From Anadara kagoshimensis (lineage: Eukaryota; Mollusca; Bivalvia; Arcoida; Arcidae), in the NCBI GenBank assembly GCA_021292105.1, contig CM037875.1:57771908-57835907 (forward strand): 64,000 nucleotides of DNA, given 5' to 3'. Positions 59,186 to 64,000 of the stretch are shown piece after piece. The notes under the pieces were generated by a model. That model saw only the letters and a program-made list of their open reading frames with translations, was not told the DNA's origin and made no database searches. Every line of letters begins with the position of its first letter. Position 1 is the first letter of the stretch. A program made the translations under genes and the position numbers.

Positions 59186-60754
59186 AAGAGTTTTCAAAGA
59201 AACATCATGTAGACAGCAATCTACTGAAATAAAGTCAAATTTTCTTTTTCAATTAACGATTTCTGTATAAAGTTTTTACAGTATACAATGTGTAATATAG
59301 ACATTGAAACACTCCGAATTGCGTGTTTTTTTTTTCGATGAAATATTTCAAAATTTCCAGGGGAGGTCCTACGGAACCCCGCCCCCTCAAAACCCCTCCT
59401 ACACCCCTCTCCCATAGGCGCTTCGCGCATCATGCGTCTGTGCATATGATATCTCGGACCCAGCTACGCCCCTGATTATTATTATTATGTAAACATCTTT
59501 AAACATAGGCATTTAATAATAATAACAATAATAATAATAATAATAATAACAACTAGAGATTGTAACTGGGATACCAGTTACGTATGATTCCCCACCATCC
59601 ATAAATAATTTATGGCATATATATGGTGAAAAGAGCGCTGGGTTGTAAAAGTCTGTCGCCAAGGAAATCGCCAGTTGTAATTTTTTTACAATTTTTGCCT
59701 AAATTTTACGAGTATGTTTTCGGGAAAAATAAATAGTGGTGCCTCATAGATCGTGATCACGACTAAGGGAACACAATATTTTTTTAAAAATGTTCTAAAT
59801 TTCATTTCAAATTTTAATATAATTCTAATCTTATGCATCACCATAGCGTCAATTTTCCAATATATTTCAAGACACTATATAAAGTCCGGTTAAAGGAAAA
59901 AACGACATACCGGTCATTAGGAAAGTGTCAGTCAGTAAAAAATTTCATCGGTATAAACTTTAAAAGTGGACAGTCTTCTACTTCCACAGTCAGTGATTAA
60001 CAGAAAACCCCCAAGCCAATTCGACACGCTTAACCTTCTTCTATCTATCAAGGCAAAATGTATACACCATTCAGCTCATTGTGTAAGGTTTTAATTACAG
60101 GCGTGTGACAAGCTGTGGTTTTAAAAATCGCCAAGTTTTTGACGGTCACTAATCGGATTAACTCATAGGTGAAAGCATTTGCTTGGTATAATTAGTGTCG
60201 TAACCAGCTTATGTCCATTCAGAATTGGTTTCCCCGGGTATTTAACTACGTATTTAATTAAGCAAGTTACACCCACCCGCCTTCAAGATAACGAAAATGA
60301 ACGTCTTGATTATCAACACAGACAACAGATTATTGGTACCAAATTTCATCTAAATCCATCAAGCCGTTCCCGAGATATGCATTAGCATATGGTCGTGAGA
60401 GAAGAAGAAGAATAATAAGAATAATAATAAGAAGAAGAAACAGAACGAAACAATATGAATCCCCACCTTCGGTGGTGGGGAATCATAATAAAATGAACTA
60501 TGGATCAACAGCAGTATTAGATACAAAAGTGTAATTATAATTAATGCACCATTATATTTCAATTTGAAAAACTACCTGCAAGTAAAACTACAATCTTACA
60601 TGAACAAAATATCTAAGTGTGAAAAATATCAATCCAACCAGTTCTGCAGGTTAGTAAACCACTGGCCTATGACATAATAAACATATAAATCAAAGTTAAC
60701 GGGAAGGTACTTGTATAGCAGACGATCAACATTATTCGGATATCATCGACCAAT
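59186..60754. other. Repeat-derived stretch with simple repeats and a short hairpin
   Basis: Includes a GC-rich block at 59355-59475 (CCTCAAAACCCCTCCTACAC, GCTACGCCCCTG), an (AAT)n tract at 59515-59550, GATTCCCCACCATCC at 59588 and its relative CCCCACCTTCGGTGGTGGGG at 60461-60480, a perfect hairpin. 59588-60487 may be one mobile element bounded by these motifs. No gene. Confidence 0.4.
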
Positions 60755-61100
60755 CAGTTGAGTAATGGTGTTTAACGCCCCGGTCAAGAATATTACACTT
60801 ATATCGAGACGTCGCCAGTCATAGGCGAAATGCAGACAATTTGCCTCTGCGTTGCATGGCATTATACAGCAGGGTTCTTTAGTGTGTCAAGCCCACCGTG
60901 ACACGGGACCTCGTTTATTTTAAGTTCCCATCCGACAGAACCGTGACTTTATTTTAATTGTGTAATGCCGAGTGCTTAGCGAAAGAACAGTCACTACCCA
61001 CGTTCAAGTCTTTTGTCAGACCTAGCCGGGTTTCAAGCCCACGACCTCCCTTTTAACCGTGAGCGAGCACTCTACCAACTAAACTTTCGCAATGGTTCAT
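60755..61100 (-). mobile_element. tRNA-derived SINE, near full length
   Basis: The 3' end is GTTGAGTAATGGTGTTTAAC at low coordinates. The core has TATATCGAGACGTCGCCAGT and GCAGGGTTCTTTAGTGTGTC. The tRNA-like head is CCACGACCTCCC...GCACTCTACCAACT, with a B box near 61033. Confidence 0.8.
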
Positions 61101-62019
61101 CGACCAATCAGGCTGGAGTGCATTAGATATTGTAACTATATAAACATTGATTTTGTTTATAACGAAGCAAGAACGTTCTAAAACGGGGTTGATTAACCTT
61201 AATCGTAATTAATACTTTACGTCAAACAACGCACTTTTTCAGGGAAGTTCAGCAAGAAATACACTGATCAAGGACCGTCCAAATCGGATTATATTACAAT
61301 AATTATCACCTGGAAAATATTCTGGTCGACTACATTGTTCGACTGCTACATTGATGAAATCATGTTTACTAATTTGAAATATATTAAAACTGAATGTCAT
61401 GAACTGGGTTAAAATCAGAGCAACAAAGAAAATCTCACAACAACAACAAAGTATTCATTCGTTCATCTATGTATGCTATATGTGTAGTTGACGGCTTACA
61501 ATAGATTTTATTACCACCTGCCGTGTGAGAGAAATCTGTGTGAGAGAGTCACATTTTGATGACGTCACGTCATACAGCCCATGTGAAGTTTTATTAGATG
61601 TTTGAAATAAATTGCATCATAAACACTCTGAACGCTGTCACAGACAAACGTCGTGTATAACACATAAATACTTCATGTGAAGCAACACTTTTGATCTGTA
61701 TCAAACGGTTTTACGCAGATTGTCCGATAACTAACTTCTGAGAAATGAAAGAGAATCTGAAAAATGTCTGATGGACCAAAACCGATTACGTGATAAACAG
61801 CTTATAATCATGTCTTTGTCTGTTATATCATTGCCAAACAAAATAGAGTTATTAACTAAATTATTCATAATCTATTAGGGATTATTAACTACAGTACAGA
61901 CCTGTCGAAAGTTTAACACTGACCCAACAAAAAGGAGACAAACCTTAGTTGCCGGTGGTTAATCTGTGGATATCTAGTCACTGTCGAGAGAGATATATCA
62001 CAACTGCCGAGAAGCTGTC
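61101..62019. other. Unassigned stretch between SINEs
   Basis: No supported gene. Confidence 0.35.
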
Positions 62020-62370
62020 GAGTTGAGTAATGGTGTTTAACGTCCAGGTCAAAATTATTTCACTTATATCGAGACGTCGCCAGTCGTAGGCGGAGGTGCA
62101 GAAATTTTGCCTGTGTGTTGCGCTGGTGGCATTATACAGCAGGGTTCTTTATCGTGCCAAGCCTACCAAGACACGAGACCTCGTTTATTTTAAGTTCCCA
62201 TCCGAAAGAACCGTGACTTTCATTTCGTAATGCCGAGTGCTTGGCGAAAGAACTGTCACTACCTACTCTCAAGTCTTGGGTTAGACTCCGACGGGGATCG
62301 GGGATCGAACCCACGACCTCCCACTCACGTAGTAAGCACTCTACTAACTGAGCTACTACAGTGGTTGAAA
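62020..62370 (-). mobile_element. tRNA-derived SINE, near full length
   Basis: On the minus strand the head GTAGTAGCTCAGTTAGTAGA has an A box, and GGTCGTGGGTTCGATCCC a B box. Body AAGACTTGAGAGTAGGTAGT, core GGCACGATAAAGAACCCTGC, end GTTAAACACCATTACTCAAC. Same family as 60755-61100; core and end resemble widespread molluscan tRNA-SINEs. Confidence 0.85.
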
Positions 62371-63611
62371 AGCTGTCGAGATATAGTTAACGAGGTAATG
62401 GGATTAGAGGAGATGCTGATTCACCACAAATTCGTAAATCCAGTGTTAAACCTTCGACAAGCATGTACTGTATCTTTTGATCATACGTTGATAGAATTCT
62501 TATCACATTGGTTGGTATCAGGGGTTAAAAATGATGTTTTACGGACAGGCTACACAGTAAAGCATTATAAACTGCCTCTTGAGAGCCAAATTCCCCCGAC
62601 CCGCACTTCTACAAGGGGTTAATGTTTTCCCACAGATATGATCTTGGTGAAATTTTATTATAGCCGTCCAAAGCCATTATGAGATATGGTCCGGACACAA
62701 TTTTACACGGACAGACAGCCATGGTGGTTCCTATGTAAAAAAAAAACTAAATCTAGTTTGCGGGGGGATAAAAAAGGCTTTGGGTCATATGTTTGTAGTC
62801 GCTTTCACTATAACTGTATTACTTTATTTTGCATCCTGAACATATAGTTATATATGACGTAGCTTTCACTTGTTTGGTCGGTGAGATGACTGCAATTTGA
62901 TTTTCGTCACAGATGTTTACATAAACTTTATTTTATTCTGTTGGTCATAGTAACACTACACTTGCCAAGCCAACGACATGCTGAAGTAAACAGTTTAAAG
63001 TTCATTAATTGAAGATTTTACAGCGACAAAGCTGCGAGCTTTTATTTGCGTTATTTATGAATTTTGACTGCTTCTTTTAGAAACAATTTGTTATAAGAAC
63101 CTTACTGCTTCAACATTTGTGAAAATCTGAAAACCTAAACAGAAAAAAAAAACATTTCCCGTCATATGCTATAGCAATTTTATATCAGACTACCATAATG
63201 CAAAAGTTGAGAAACTGCATAGAGTCCGTGGGGCAGTACGGATATTGTAAAAAGGAAAATTGAGGCAGATAATTTAAACGTATTGCACCATGTAAACTCG
63301 TGAAAAAAAATGTGTGGAAAATTACACAAATGTACTTTCTGTTGAAAAATCATTTAAATTACATAATATTAACGCACTTGCTAGAATCTGTCAAAGAAAT
63401 AAGGTTCTATAATTTAAGATTGATTATTAGGTTACGGCGTACACATTTACTAATACATGTACGTGTAACTTGTTCTTAGTTACACAGATTTGTATATTTT
63501 CTTTATGATTTTCTAGGAAAATAGCCACCTTTTATTACTGTCGGATCACATGAATTTTTTATAGAAAATCCTATAAACTTCTATTAAATTAAAATTTTAT
63601 GTTTCACTTAC
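62371..63611. other. Unassigned stretch
   Basis: 62640-62730 contains GAGATATGGTCCGGACACAA and CACGGACAGACAG, a dispersed-repeat signature shared with 14390-14425. No supported gene. Confidence 0.4.
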
Positions 63612-63704
63612 TTGAGCCTGGTCGATATGCCGATTCACGATTAACATAGATGGGAATAGGAGAATTGAGAAAGTATGGCGGCAAGAGATAGTTGTGTGTT
63701 TCAC
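63612..63704 (-). CDS. Candidate exon, minus-strand gene, upstream part
   Basis: The acceptor CAATCTCTATTCTCAG precedes 63704 and the donor AA|GTAAGT follows 63612. In the phase that fits the next exon it reads ETHNYLLPPYFLNSP and then IYVNRESAYRPGS (30 codons). A second frame (VKHTTISCRH..., phase 0) is also open, so the frame is not certain. The G+C content is raised relative to the flanks. The next proposed exon is 24 kb away (39551); the link rests on phase compatibility (split codon A|AC). Upstream exons would be outside the window. Confidence 0.42.
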
Positions 63705-63707
63705 CTG

Positions 63708-64000
63708 AGAATAGAGATTGGGTATTTGAACAGTTTGAAGACCATCAAAGGTGTCCTTTTTCAGCAACGTCATAAATCATGCACCATAGATAACCGTGGT
63801 ATGAATTTATAACATTTTTGAAATTTGATAAACTTGATTTTTATCATTGAAATATGTAATAGACTATCATATAGTGAAAACAGCTCACCAACAAATCACA
63901 TAGCTATATACAGGTAAACAAAACCAGTATATATACAGTATATATAACAATAAGTAAAAGTGAACTTTGAACCGATTAAGACTATACATAATTTTTGTTA
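63708..64000. other. Unassigned window end
   Basis: AT-rich with a TATATA-rich patch near 63930. No supported feature. Confidence 0.4.

Noticed and set aside
62278-62362. tRNA gene
   Set aside because: The A and B boxes are those of a SINE head; the body and tail of the SINE follow directly and the cloverleaf is imperfect.
62230-62622. 130-residue plus-strand frame
   Set aside because: Half of it is the antisense of a SINE and the rest has no recognisable motif or splice support.

Overview
The window is AT-rich animal DNA, most likely from a bivalve or another mollusc. It has small exons with GT-AG introns, a metazoan receptor-cyclase-type gene, tRNA-derived SINEs, many 5'-truncated Penelope-like retroelement remnants, palindromic elements and large minisatellites. 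The organism call is inferred from the repeat style and is only moderately certain. Most of the window is repeats, introns and intergenic DNA.

The best gene is on the minus strand, in three coding exons at 25129-24801, 20962-18377 and 15598-15236. Its splice phases agree. It encodes a receptor of about 1,092 residues: a signal peptide; an ectodomain that reads as a bacterial-type PstS phosphate-binding protein with its ligand-contacting motifs kept; one membrane helix; a kinase-homology domain; a signalling helix; a guanylate-cyclase-like domain; and a cytoplasmic tail. Both the kinase and the cyclase parts lack key catalytic residues by eye alignment. The large middle exon carries a frameshift equivalent to one missing base (within 19947-19987), so the locus is either an assembly error or a damaged allele. 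This receptor is the most unusual object in the window.

A second minus-strand gene is proposed from four small exons with matching phases (63704-63612, 39551-39485, 39270-39147, 31002-30946). It encodes an unidentified membrane protein with a 24-kb intron. A plus-strand terminal exon pair (3455-3618, 4588-4665) and a tRNA-Thr(CGT) gene (2754-2682, minus) are the other gene-like items.

Layout: 0.4-1.2 kb, decayed reverse transcriptase and tyrosine recombinase fragments; 1.4-1.7 kb, degenerate tandem repeat; 2.7 kb, tRNA; 2.9-3.2 kb, MITE; 3.5-4.7 kb, candidate exons; 4.7-8.5 kb, tandem duplication of a 1.85/1.93-kb unit made of a SINE plus hairpins; 10.4-13.7 kb, 39-bp minisatellite (about 84 units); 15.2-25.1 kb, the PstS-receptor gene, with a 2-kb repeat element in intron 2; 25.7-41.9 kb, many Penelope-like fragments and a 50-bp minisatellite derived from their 3' end; 42.7-52.1 kb, a 5.1/4.3-kb tandem duplication, one copy interrupted by a 950-bp TIR element; 53.9-64 kb, more retroelement pieces, SINEs and simple repeats.
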